Notes under the pieces: model-generated | Database searches by the model: none | The model's input: the letters and a program-made list of their open reading frames with translations, nothing else | What the model was told of the DNA's origin: nothing | Translations under genes and position numbers: made by a program | Shown here: in pieces, positions 1-8,052 of the stretch | Numbering within the stretch: position 1 is the stretch's first letter | How the letters are laid out: each line of letters begins with the position of its first letter | Source: CAKUIA01 sp034180465 | Lineage (GTDB): Bacteria; Verrucomicrobiota; Verrucomicrobiia; Opitutales; Intestinicryptomonadaceae | Assembly: GCA_034180465.1 (NCBI GenBank) | Contig: JAXFOH010000098.1 | Span: forward strand, 1 to 16,747 | Direction of reading: 5' to 3' | Length of the DNA: 16,747 nt

Positions 1-1164
1 AATTAAAAATACAAGAAAGAACGCGCTTGCCAATGCCGATGAAGCCAGCAGTGTTATGGCGGTTTTTATGCGCAAATTCATTGTTTCGTATTGCAGTTTG
101 CGAAGCTCCGAAAAACTGTTTTTTAGCGAGCCCGTCTTTTCCCCAACCGAAATAATGTCCAAATCTTCGTCGCTTAAAATTTCATATTTTTTTAGGGCTG
201 TAGAAATCGCCGCGCCATCGTTTACCGCTGCGCGGCAAAGCCTGAATTTTTGCGCTATGTAGGGGTTTGATATCGCCTTTTCTACGAGCCTGAAAGTTTC
301 GGTTGTATTTACGCTAGAGCCGAACAAAATCGAGCAAAGCCCCGTTATTTTGCAGAGGTCTGCACACTGCAAAATTCTGCCTATAAGCGGAATTTTAAGG
401 GCGTATTTGCCGCAAACAATTCTGCCGCTTTCGGTTCTAGAATATGCCTTTACCGCCAAAAATACCGCAAATGCCGCAATCAAAACAAAGGGCCCGTAAA
501 CAAGGGCAAAGTTGCCGCCCCACATCAGAATTTTTACGGGCAGCGAAAGTTCGCCCCCCATATTCTCCATCATAGACTCTATTTTAGGCAGCATATAAAA
601 CAGGAAAAACAGCACAACCGAAAAGGCCATTATTATCAAAAATAACGGATATGCCGCCGCCTGCGCGAGCTTTGCCTTTAGCTCTTTTTTCTCCTTTAAA
701 TAGTCTATTATATCGGCAAAAATCGGCACAAGGTTGTTCGAGCTTTCGCCCGCCTGCAACAGGTGTATTATGGTGTTGTCGAAAATTTTAGGGAAGCTTG
801 CCAACGCGTTCGAAAGCGTTTCGCCCTCGCTCATTTTTTTGTAGATTGCCCTGCACAACGCTGCCAAATTTTTGTTCAACGCCCTTAAGCTTAGGCTTTT
901 TACGGCGTCGGCAACGGGCATTGCGCCCCTGCAAAGCCAGTTTAGCTTTTCAAAAAAAGGCAATGCAAGTTTTGCCGTGCCCGAAACGGCGGCAGTGTCG
1001 CTTTTTGCTTCGCTTTGCGCAATGTTTTCGTTTTCGTAAATTGCGGCAACTTTTAGCGACTGTTTTGCCAGCAATGCCAATGCCGACTTTTTATCGTTTG
1101 CCGAGATTTTGCCCGACACTTTCTTGCCGAGACTGTTGAATGCCTTGTACGAAAATTCTGGCAT
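1..1164 (-). CDS. gspF: Type II secretion / type IV pilus inner-membrane platform protein GspF (PilC family), C-terminus cut by window edge
   Basis: 388 codons are open from an ATG at 1164 to the window edge. GspF/PilC proteins are usually about 400 residues, so only the last few are missing. The N-terminus reads MPEFSYKAFNSLGKKVSGKI, a typical GspF opening. A central hydrophobic helix (about residues 168-190) and a very hydrophobic segment at the truncated end fit the polytopic membrane protein that couples the GspE ATPase to pseudopilin assembly. Phrases such as LLQAGESSNN and ISVGEKTGSL mark the two repeated cytoplasmic GspF domains (family knowledge). The start lies 2 bp after the gspE stop, with GGGAGAAA upstream as a likely ribosome binding site, so it is the fourth gene of the operon gspD - small secreted protein - gspE - gspF. 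It could equally serve a type IV pilus-like machine; the sequence does not separate the two. Confidence 0.9.
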   Translation of the reverse strand, partial: MPEFSYKAFNSLGKKVSGKISANDKKSALALLAKQSLKVAAIYENENIAQSEAKSDTAAVSGTAKLALPFFEKLNWLCRGAMPVADAVKSLSLRALNKNLAALCRAIYKKMSEGETLSNALASFPKIFDNTIIHLLQAGESSNNLVPIFADIIDYLKEKKELKAKLAQAAAYPLFLIIMAFSVVLFFLFYMLPKIESMMENMGGELSLPVKILMWGGNFALVYGPFVLIAAFAVFLAVKAYSRTESGRIVCGKYALKIPLIGRILQCADLCKITGLCSILFGSSVNTTETFRLVEKAISNPYIAQKFRLCRAAVNDGAAISTALKKYEILSDEDLDIISVGEKTGSLKNSFSELRKLQYETMNLRIKTAITLLASSALASAFFLVFLI

Positions 1165-1166
1165 CT

Positions 1167-2828
1167 TTACTCGTTTTCTCCCGCGTAGGCCATAATTTCC
1201 TCGAGCCCCGTAATGCCGCGTTTTAAAAGTTCAAAGCCGCATTCCTGCAAAGTGCGCATACCGTGTTCTCGGGCGTCGTTGCGTATTTGGCGCGCGGTTT
1301 TACGTGTTATAACCATATTGTGCAGGCGTTCGTTTGTAAGCAAAATTTCGAATATGCCGGTTCTCCCAAAATAGCCTATGTTGCCGCATTTTTTGCAGCC
1401 TGCGGGTTTGCAGATGTTTTCGCAATTTTCAAGCATTTCGTCTTTTATGCCGAGGCTTTTTGCGCAGTCTTTAAGATACTCTTTTGTGTAGTTTGCCTTA
1501 ATTTTGCAGCCGCACAGCTTGCGAACCAGCCTTTGCGCCAAAATCATCTCAACCGACGACGCTATAAGGAATGGCTCTATATCCATATCCAAAAGGCGGG
1601 TTAACGCCCCTGCGGCGTCGTTTGTATGTAGCGTGCTAAGCACCAAGTGCCCCGTAAGGCTTGCCCTTATTGCGATGTCGGCGGTTTCGCGGTCGCGTAT
1701 TTCGCCTATCATTATAATGTCGGGGTCCTGCCTTAAAATAGAGCGCAGCGCGGCAGAAAATGTAAGCCCTATTTCGGGCTGAACCTGCGTTTGGTTTACG
1801 TTGCCTACTTCGTATTCTACGGGGTCTTCTACCGTAATTATGCGAACTTGCGGGCGGCGAAGCTTCCTTATAAAAGCGGTAAGCGTTGTAGACTTGCCCG
1901 AACCCGTTGGTCCCGTTACCAAAATTATGCCGTGCGGTCTCGAAAGCGGCGCCGAAATTTTGGATATGTCCTCGGGCATAAATCCGAGGTCGTCTATAGT
2001 TACCGCGTGCGATTTTTGCGTTAAAAGCCTAAGCGAAATGCTTTCGCCGTATAGGGTTGGCAGCGACGAAACTCTTATGTCTATATCCGTTCCGTTTTTG
2101 GCGGTAAACTTTATGCGTCCGTCTTGCGGGCGGCGTTTTTCAGAAATATTCAATTTCGCCATAATTTTTATTCGCGAAATTACGGCGTTTTTAAATTTTA
2201 CTAGGTTGTCGGGCAGCTTTACGGGAACAAGGTTGCCGTCTATCCTAAACCTTATGTTTAGAGATTCTTTTTGCGGCTCTATGTGTATGTCGGTTGCCCT
2301 GTCTAAGACAGCCTTAAGCACAATTTCGTTTACAAATTTTATTATGGCAGCGTTTTCGTCCTCCTCAAAGTCGGCGTCGTCGGCGTCCGACAAAATGTCG
2401 CTTTCGCCCTGTGCAAACGAGTCGGCACCAACGCCGAAACGCTGCGATATTGTTTCGGAAAGCTTTTTGGCTTGCGCAATTTTAAAAACGGGCGTTTTGC
2501 CGCAAATGGCGGCAATCCAAGCCGTTTGCTCTTCGTTTAAAGGGTACGAAACCGCCAAAACAAAGCCGTCTTTGCTGCTTAGCGGCAGGCACTGGTATTC
2601 AAGAATAATTCTGCTATCTACCAGCTTTTCGGGGTGGTCTTGCGGGTGTATTTCGTCTATGTAGGCGTTGCCCGAAAGCTCGGCTACTTTCTTTGCCAGT
2701 TCCTCCTGCGTGAACGAAGTTTTGTCTAAAATAAAATCGGCTTTTTGCTGGGGGGATAGGCTTTCAAACTCTTGCAATTGCTCGGGCAAAAGGTGCTTTT
2801 CAAAATATTCTAAAAGCGAATCTCGCAT
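1167..2828 (-). CDS. gspE: Type II secretion / pilus assembly ATPase GspE (PilB family)
   Basis: Cytoplasmic hexameric ATPase that powers pseudopilus assembly; 553 residues, normal for the family. Residues about 30-140 form the GspE/MshE-type N-terminal domain. The ATPase core has Walker A GPTGSGKST at 306-314, the Asp box VEDPVE at 333-338, the Walker B region IIMIGEIRD at 371-379 and the His box TGHLVLSTLHT at 392-402. The Cys motif is atypical: the second pair is a normal CxxC (C478, C481) but the first is CxC (C439, C441) instead of CxxC. An acidic linker (about 143-159) joins the N-domain to the core. The start is 3 bp after the preceding stop, with GAAGGAA about 10 nt upstream. It lies between a small secreted protein and gspF in one operon. 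A PilB-type role in a pilus is not excluded. Confidence 0.95.
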   Translation of the reverse strand: MRDSLLEYFEKHLLPEQLQEFESLSPQQKADFILDKTSFTQEELAKKVAELSGNAYIDEIHPQDHPEKLVDSRIILEYQCLPLSSKDGFVLAVSYPLNEEQTAWIAAICGKTPVFKIAQAKKLSETISQRFGVGADSFAQGESDILSDADDADFEEDENAAIIKFVNEIVLKAVLDRATDIHIEPQKESLNIRFRIDGNLVPVKLPDNLVKFKNAVISRIKIMAKLNISEKRRPQDGRIKFTAKNGTDIDIRVSSLPTLYGESISLRLLTQKSHAVTIDDLGFMPEDISKISAPLSRPHGIILVTGPTGSGKSTTLTAFIRKLRRPQVRIITVEDPVEYEVGNVNQTQVQPEIGLTFSAALRSILRQDPDIIMIGEIRDRETADIAIRASLTGHLVLSTLHTNDAAGALTRLLDMDIEPFLIASSVEMILAQRLVRKLCGCKIKANYTKEYLKDCAKSLGIKDEMLENCENICKPAGCKKCGNIGYFGRTGIFEILLTNERLHNMVITRKTARQIRNDAREHGMRTLQECGFELLKRGITGLEEIMAYAGENE

Positions 2829-2831
2829 TTT

Positions 2832-3410
2832 TTACCGGTTCCTTCTTTGGCGCGATTGGCGGTTTTGTCTTTGTTGGCGGTTTTGCCCGTTTTGATTTTG
2901 GCGCATCATATCGGTTGCAAGCTGCAATGCCATAGACATTTTTTGTTCGGTGCTCATTCTTGAAAGCGCGCGCTGAAAGCCGTTGCCGTCGCGCCGCGCC
3001 CTTGCCGTGCCCGCCACCATATTGGGAAGCGGGGCGGTAAACGGATCTTGCTCTTTAAGCTGAATCTCTATGTTTTTTCCGTTTGCGGCAAGCAAAAGTG
3101 TGTTGTTTTCGTCGTCGAAAAATTCGGCCTTGTAGGGCATAAGGTTTTCGGCGTCTTTAAGCGCAAGCCAGCTACACGAGTTTGTTTGCGCGTTGTATAT
3201 GCTAAAATACCAAATGTTGCCGCAACAGATTATGCCGCGAAGGGTTATAAAGCCGCTTACGTCGCCCAAATTGCCCCAGTTGCCGGCTGCCGCATTTTGC
3301 CCAAATGGGCAGTTTTCGGTAAGCGAATTTAAAAGGGCGTTGTCGTCTTCCTGCGCTGCTGCGGTAAGCGCAAATGCAAAAAGGGCGGCGGCTGTTAAGA
3401 AATTTTTCAT
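2832..3410 (-). CDS. Small secreted protein of the secretion operon, possible GspC/PilP-like linker
   Basis: 192 residues, not recognised as a named family. Residues 1-20 are a signal peptide (MKN, then an Ala/Leu-rich core ending AAAQ). Residues about 50-118 form a compact beta-rich stretch beginning GFITLRGI and containing WYFSIYN, SWLALKD and two short loops. Its pattern resembles the small beta domains of GspC (HR domain) and PilP, which contact the secretin, but that is only inference. Four Cys (C34, C62, C63, C79) may matter in the periplasm. The tail (172-192) is almost only Q, R and N with no acidic residue. The ATG overlaps the gspD stop by one base (TAATG), implying translational coupling, and gspE starts 3 bp after its stop. 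No gspC-like gene is visible in the window, so this protein fills the position where an accessory linker would sit. Confidence 0.75.
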   Translation of the reverse strand: MKNFLTAAALFAFALTAAAQEDDNALLNSLTENCPFGQNAAAGNWGNLGDVSGFITLRGIICCGNIWYFSIYNAQTNSCSWLALKDAENLMPYKAEFFDDENNTLLLAANGKNIEIQLKEQDPFTAPLPNMVAGTARARRDGNGFQRALSRMSTEQKMSMALQLATDMMRQNQNGQNRQQRQNRQSRQRRNR

Positions 3411-5785
3411 TATTTATCTTCCGTCTGCTTTTCGCCGGTTTCGGTTTTTGCCTTTTCTTTTGCGGCGCGCATTTCTTCGTCTTTTTGCTTTTGTGTTTTG
3501 TAGAATGCCTGCGCTTTTTCGGAATCGTCTTTATCGGAAAAAGAGCCGTCTTTTACATACGAATTTGCCATTTCAAACGACTTTAATCCGCTTAGGTGGT
3601 CTTGCTTGCCGTCGCCGATTTTCGACGAGCCGTTTATTATGGTGGGCCTTATAAATATTATAAGTTCGCTTTTTTGGTATTTGTGCTGCTCGGGGCTAAA
3701 GAGCCTGCCCAAAAGCGGAATGTCGCCCAAAAGCCAAACTTTTTGACCGTCTTCGCTAAGGTTGTTTTGCTGAAGCCCGCCAAGAACAATAATGTCGCCG
3801 TCGTGCACGCTTACAAAGCTTTCGGCCTCGCGCTTGCCTATTACCGGCTGCGAATTGCCGCTAATTTGCGTTTGCGACAAAATAGTGTCGGCACTTTGGG
3901 TTATGTTTAGCTGTATAAGCCCGTTGTCGCCAATAAATGGCGTAACTTTCAGGTTTATGCCTATGTCCATATATTCTACTGTGCTTTGCGTGTTGTCCAC
4001 ATTAACAACGCTTGAAATTGTGCTTTTAATGATAGGGTATGACTGCGAAACGTTTATGCGGCCGTCTTTATTGTGCGCCGTAACTATTGTGGGCGCCGAC
4101 AACACTTTTACATTCGAATTTGTTTTTGCGGCGTTAAATATTGCCTGAAAAGAATTTTCGGTTGCCTTAAATGAAAACGCCTGTGTGCCGTTTAGCGAGT
4201 TTGTGCCCGTTCCTCCCTGAAAGCCGTGGGCTAGCGATTCGGCGGTGCCAACCTTAAAGGGCGATGCCAAATCGTAGCCCAAATTAAAGCTGCTTAACCC
4301 CGAAACCTGCTCGTCGGTAAGCTGAACTTCGGTTATTATAACATCTATTTTAACCTGCAGCAAAACAACATCTATTTTCGAGATAAGGGTTGAAATCTGT
4401 TTTATGTCGCTGTCGGTGCCGTATACAATAACCGAATTGCTACGCTCGTTCGAAACAATTGTAACGAAGTCGCTAAACTGCAAAGTGGGGTCGCCTGCCT
4501 CGGGAGACTGTGTTTGCGCTGGCTTTTCAGGCGCGCTTTCGGGGGCGTCTTCGCCGTTTATGCTTTTTAGCTCGGTGGAGGCTACCGATTTTTCGATATT
4601 TGTATTTCTTGTTTTCGACGCCTTCGTCTTTAACGCTTTTGCCGCCTGCTGCTGGCCCTTTACAACGTCGGTAAGGGCCTTTGCAACGTCTTTTGCCTCG
4701 CCGTGCTTTATGTAGAATACTTCGCTTTTTGTAAGGGGTTCGGCAGCGATATCGAAGCCTTCAACAAACTTTTTTATGTATTCAATATTTCCCTTTTGCG
4801 TGAAAATTATAAGTTGGTTTGTTCTTTCGTCGGCGTCTATCACGGTTTTTTCGAAATACTTTTTAAGTATGTTTGAATTTACGTTCGATAGGCGTTTTTT
4901 CATCTCCTCGGCACTGGTGTTTTTAAGCTTGATAAACGCCATATCCTCGCGGATTTTTGTTTTTACGTCTATTTGCTTTAAAAGCTTTTCCATCCTTTGG
5001 TGGTTTGCCAATGTATCGGTAAGCAAAAACGAATTTATTCGCGGAAAAAACGCAAGGGTGGCAATGCCGTTTGGCGAAATAAACGAATTGAATAATTGCT
5101 GGGCGTTTTCGGTTTCGAGATATTCCAGCCTGTAAAGCTTTGTGTAGAATACCATTGAAGCTTCCATTTTAGATGTGTCGCCTTCTAAAAATTCGGGCGA
5201 TTGCGAGTTTATGCCGGTAACCGGAACCGCCTTCAAAAAGTTTTCGCCAAGCGGAATTATTGCAATGCCGTTTACGCTTAAAAGCGACTTTAAAACCTCT
5301 ACGGCTTCATCTTTAAAAATTTTGTCTTTGCAGGTAAAATTTATTTTTACATTCGGTAAAAATGGCGACTGCATTATGGGCTTGTTCGAAAGCAGCTCTA
5401 AAACTTTTATCACCTGCACGGGAGATTCGTCTACAAAATAAAATGGCCCTTGCAGCTGGCCGTCTTGCGAATATTCACTTTTCGGGTAGGGGAAGGGCGT
5501 AGCCGACGGCTGCATTTGCATATTTTGCCTAAACTGCCCCTGGCGCGGATATGCCGCTTGCGGTTGATGGTAGTAGCCGCCGTTTGGTGCATATTGCACG
5601 GGCTGCTGTATTTGTGCGGGCTGTGCGGCGTATGGCGCATTTTGATACCTATAATTGCCTTGCGGGTAGGCGGGTTGCTGTCCCGCATTGTAGTAGTTTT
5701 GCGCTAAAGCAGTAGTTGTGCAAAGAAATGCGCCGACCAGCGCAAGATTTGCCGCCGAAAATCTCCCCGGAATATTTTTGTGCAT
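3410..5785 (-). CDS. gspD: Secretin GspD (PilQ/GspD family), outer-membrane channel
   Basis: 791 residues; forms the multimeric outer-membrane pore of the secretion system. Signal peptide at 1-29 (ends ALAQ). Residues 31-105 are low complexity, rich in Q, P, Y, A and N, which is unusual ahead of the N0 domain. N0 spans about 113-190 (GPFYFVDESPVQVIKVLELL), N1 about 210-275 and N2 about 280-345. N3 is split by a charged linker (375-435) and resumes at VTIVSNERSNSVIVYG (441-456). The secretin core is about 475-715, with VLSAPTIVTAHNKDG, VTPFIGDNG, the VHDGDIIVLGG signature (660-670) and PLLGRLF (690-696). The tail after 720 is Lys/Glu-rich with no lipobox. The start ATG is close to a clear upstream terminator, so this is probably the first gene of its operon, although I could not pick out a convincing promoter. 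Confidence 0.95.
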   Translation of the reverse strand: MHKNIPGRFSAANLALVGAFLCTTTALAQNYYNAGQQPAYPQGNYRYQNAPYAAQPAQIQQPVQYAPNGGYYHQPQAAYPRQGQFRQNMQMQPSATPFPYPKSEYSQDGQLQGPFYFVDESPVQVIKVLELLSNKPIMQSPFLPNVKINFTCKDKIFKDEAVEVLKSLLSVNGIAIIPLGENFLKAVPVTGINSQSPEFLEGDTSKMEASMVFYTKLYRLEYLETENAQQLFNSFISPNGIATLAFFPRINSFLLTDTLANHQRMEKLLKQIDVKTKIREDMAFIKLKNTSAEEMKKRLSNVNSNILKKYFEKTVIDADERTNQLIIFTQKGNIEYIKKFVEGFDIAAEPLTKSEVFYIKHGEAKDVAKALTDVVKGQQQAAKALKTKASKTRNTNIEKSVASTELKSINGEDAPESAPEKPAQTQSPEAGDPTLQFSDFVTIVSNERSNSVIVYGTDSDIKQISTLISKIDVVLLQVKIDVIITEVQLTDEQVSGLSSFNLGYDLASPFKVGTAESLAHGFQGGTGTNSLNGTQAFSFKATENSFQAIFNAAKTNSNVKVLSAPTIVTAHNKDGRINVSQSYPIIKSTISSVVNVDNTQSTVEYMDIGINLKVTPFIGDNGLIQLNITQSADTILSQTQISGNSQPVIGKREAESFVSVHDGDIIVLGGLQQNNLSEDGQKVWLLGDIPLLGRLFSPEQHKYQKSELIIFIRPTIINGSSKIGDGKQDHLSGLKSFEMANSYVKDGSFSDKDDSEKAQAFYKTQKQKDEEMRAAKEKAKTETGEKQTEDK

Positions 5786-5825
5786 AGATGTAAAAAAGGC
5801 CTGAAATTACAAGTGCACTTTAGAT

Positions 5826-5854
5826 AAAAAAGTGCGTCTAAAGATTAAACGCAC
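5826..5854 (-). terminator. Rho-independent terminator ending the pyrD-efp-argA unit
   Basis: Read on the minus strand, a perfect 6-bp stem (GTGCGT / ACGCAC, 11-nt loop) is followed directly by six T. It lies 34 bp after the stop of the small membrane protein gene and 41 bp before gspD, so it separates the housekeeping unit from the secretion operon. Other, mutually exclusive pairings overlap it (see findings). Confidence 0.75.
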
Positions 5855-5888
5855 ATAATAGAAAAAAGTTTCCGAAAATCGAGATTTT

Positions 5889-6116
5889 TTAACAAAAAAC
5901 GGCCGCAAAAAACATAATCAGACCAGCCGCAAATAAACTTGCCGAGGCAATTCTACCGCGTCTTCTGCACTTTTTATAGTCGTGGTAGCTGTAGTCGTAT
6001 CTGTTTCTGTAGTCGCTAAAGCGCGTTTCTTCGCTTTCAAAGAAATAGTACGCTATCAATTTTACTCCGGTTATGATTAGGCATAATGCTATAAGTGCAA
6101 ATGAAATTTGTATCAT
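5889..6116 (-). CDS. Small two-helix membrane protein, function unknown
   Basis: 75 residues. Two hydrophobic segments (about 4-26 and 57-74) flank a polar loop rich in Tyr, Arg and Asp (residues 33-55, with YRNRYDYSYHDYKK followed by CRRRGR). The charge pattern would put the basic loop in the cytoplasm and both ends outside (inference). No family recognised. Its ATG directly follows the argA stop codon with no gap (TAAATG), so it is very likely translated from the same transcript, and a strong terminator follows 34 bp later. The close coupling supports a real gene rather than a chance frame, but nothing shows a link to arginine synthesis. Confidence 0.65.
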   Translation of the reverse strand: MIQISFALIALCLIITGVKLIAYYFFESEETRFSDYRNRYDYSYHDYKKCRRRGRIASASLFAAGLIMFFAAVFC

Positions 6117-7418
6117 TTATTTTAAGTCTATATAAAATACTTTCGAGTTGCGTTTCGAGCGCTTGTATTTTTCCAGCCTCTTTGCGGGCAGGCTTTGGGG
6201 ACTTGTTTCCGAAAAGTTGCAAACCAAAAAGAACGGTGCGCTTTTTGTGCTAAGCGCAAAAAGTTTTTTGTAGTTTTGCTCTTTTGCCGTTTTTATAACG
6301 TAATCTACAAGCGTTTTGCCCACGTTGTGGCCCTGGTAGAAGTGTTGAACGTGCAAAGATGCAAGTTCGGCGCAGCCTTCGCCCAGGTCGTTCAGGCAAA
6401 CAAAGGCAATAATCGAGCCGTCTATTTCGTATATAAAATAGTTCTGAATATTGCATTGAATTTCGTCTAAAGTTCTTTGAACAAGGTTTTGCTCTTTTAC
6501 CGATATTTTGGAAATGTTGTATATTGCCGCGGCATCGCTTGGGCGAGCTTTTCTTATCTTTTGATATTCATCGGCATATATCATTGTGCCGCACCCTACG
6601 GTGTCGAAAACTTCGGTTAGCAAACACGCATACTCCATGCCGTTTAGTATGTGAGCCCTGCTTGTGAAGGTTGAGTCTAACGCCTTGGCGGCAAACTTTG
6701 CCTTGCTTAATGCCCTTGGGTCTATTTGCGCCTTTTTGCTTTCGAGCATTTCCATTAACTTGTTTAAGGGAACTGCAATGGCTCTTTCGCCATTTGTTGC
6801 CAACCCGTTTGTAACGGTTATGTATATAAGCTTCGAAGCCCTAAGCCCCATTGCCAAGTCGGCGGCAAGCATATCCGAATTTATCCTTAAAATGTTGCCG
6901 TTCCTATCTGGGGCAACTGGCGAGATAATTGGTATTATGCCCAAAGAAATCAAACTTGCTATGGTTTCGAAATCTATTTTGTCTGCCTTGCCAGCATTTA
7001 GGTGGTCTATACCCGAAATTATGCCTACTTGCGTGGGGCGCACGGGCGTTATTGCGGCGCATTTAAGGTCTTTTAACGAAAGCTCGTCTCTTATCTTTTG
7101 CGATACGTTTGCCGAGGCTTCTATCGCCAAAGCCAAGGTTTGGTCGTCTACGGGGTTGTCGCCGTAAACGTCGCTGGCGGTAATGTTCCTTTGTTTAGCC
7201 AAGTCTTTTAGCTGTTTGCCTATGCCGTGCACAATAACAATTTTTATGCCAAGGCTATATAAAACAGCTATGTCGGTTGCCAAGTTTTGAAAATTGTCGC
7301 AGTCGGCAACGCTGCCGTCTATCGAAACTACAAATATTTGGTTTCTATATAGCGGCACATATTCCAAAATAGCCCTAAGGTCTATCGGTTTTAGCGGCAA
7401 CTGTTTAAGAGTTTCCAT
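6117..7418 (-). CDS. argA: N-acetylglutamate synthase ArgA (amino-acid kinase fold + GNAT)
   Basis: Transfers an acetyl group from acetyl-CoA to glutamate, the first step of arginine synthesis, in the cytoplasm. 433 residues, the usual length for the fused bacterial form. Residues about 20-280 are the amino-acid-kinase-like domain that normally binds arginine as feedback inhibitor: IVIVHGIGKQL at 60-70, PIISPVAPDRNGNILRINSD at 163-182 and LIYITVTNGL at 197-206. Residues about 286-430 are the GNAT acetyltransferase domain, with the acetyl-CoA loop in QHFYQGHNVGKTL (358-370). The end, LEKYKRSKRNSKVFYIDL, matches the conserved ArgA C-terminus. It lies 36 bp after efp with no terminator between, so it is likely in one unit with pyrD and efp. 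No other arg gene is visible nearby. Confidence 0.92.
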   Translation of the reverse strand: METLKQLPLKPIDLRAILEYVPLYRNQIFVVSIDGSVADCDNFQNLATDIAVLYSLGIKIVIVHGIGKQLKDLAKQRNITASDVYGDNPVDDQTLALAIEASANVSQKIRDELSLKDLKCAAITPVRPTQVGIISGIDHLNAGKADKIDFETIASLISLGIIPIISPVAPDRNGNILRINSDMLAADLAMGLRASKLIYITVTNGLATNGERAIAVPLNKLMEMLESKKAQIDPRALSKAKFAAKALDSTFTSRAHILNGMEYACLLTEVFDTVGCGTMIYADEYQKIRKARPSDAAAIYNISKISVKEQNLVQRTLDEIQCNIQNYFIYEIDGSIIAFVCLNDLGEGCAELASLHVQHFYQGHNVGKTLVDYVIKTAKEQNYKKLFALSTKSAPFFLVCNFSETSPQSLPAKRLEKYKRSKRNSKVFYIDLK

Positions 7419-7454
7419 AACTTAGCTTGCGGCAAAACTGCAAAGCAAAACGCG

Positions 7455-8012
7455 CTAGGCTCTGCTGACGTAGGTTGTGTCTTCGGTTCTTATTTTAAGA
7501 ACGTCGCCCGTTTTGATGAAGAGGGGGGCTTGAACAACAATGCCGGTTTCCAGTGTTACGGGTTTCATGGGCGTTGTTGTCGTGTCGCCGCGGCGGCCTT
7601 CGGGAGCGTCGGCAACTTTCATTTCTATAACATTTGGCAAGTCTAGCGTTACGGGGTTGCCGTTTACAAACTTAATAGAGTATACGCTGCCTTCTATAAG
7701 CCATTTAATATCTTCGCCGATAATGCTTTCGGGCAAAACGGTATCTTCAAAAGTGTTTTGGTCTAAGAAGTGGAAGCCGTCGTGGTCTTTAAACGAATAT
7801 TCCAAATTCTGGTTGTCGGTATGGCAAAATTCAACCGAGTCGGTCGAACGGAACTTTGTTGTTGTAGAAGTTCCCGTTTCGAGGTTTCTTAACGTTGCCT
7901 GAACAAAGCCAGCCTGTCTGCCCTGAGTGCGGTGCAGCATATTCATTACCAAGTGGGGGACTTTGTTATACATTATAACTTTGCCTTTTCTGAGGTCGGT
8001 AGGGTTTCCCAT
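7455..8012 (-). CDS. efp: Elongation factor P, Arg32 (EarP-like substrate) type
   Basis: 185 residues, normal EF-P length. It binds stalled ribosomes between the P and E sites and helps form peptide bonds at proline runs. The three beta-barrel domains are intact: N-terminal KOW-like domain from DLRKGKVIMYNK, a middle domain, and the C-terminal signature region with ADAPEGRRGDTTTTPMKPV (about 134-152) and the end TTYVSRA. The tip of domain I reads HRTQGRQAGF; the residue at the modified position is Arg32, not Lys34. Arg32 is the residue rhamnosylated by EarP in Pseudomonas and Shewanella (established), and the spacing to the following LRNL matches that type exactly. No earP or epmA/epmB is visible in the window. 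The upstream 40 bp are AT-rich with no Shine-Dalgarno; pyrD lies just upstream and argA follows 36 bp later. Confidence 0.96.
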   Translation of the reverse strand: MGNPTDLRKGKVIMYNKVPHLVMNMLHRTQGRQAGFVQATLRNLETGTSTTTKFRSTDSVEFCHTDNQNLEYSFKDHDGFHFLDQNTFEDTVLPESIIGEDIKWLIEGSVYSIKFVNGNPVTLDLPNVIEMKVADAPEGRRGDTTTTPMKPVTLETGIVVQAPLFIKTGDVLKIRTEDTTYVSRA

Positions 8013-8052
8013 AATATTTTAATAAATAAGATTATATTGATTAATGTTAAAA

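Noticed and set aside
1801..2664. Long plus-strand open frame of 287 codons
   Set aside because: It lies fully antisense to the well-supported gspE and its translation shows no domain; it is a shadow frame.
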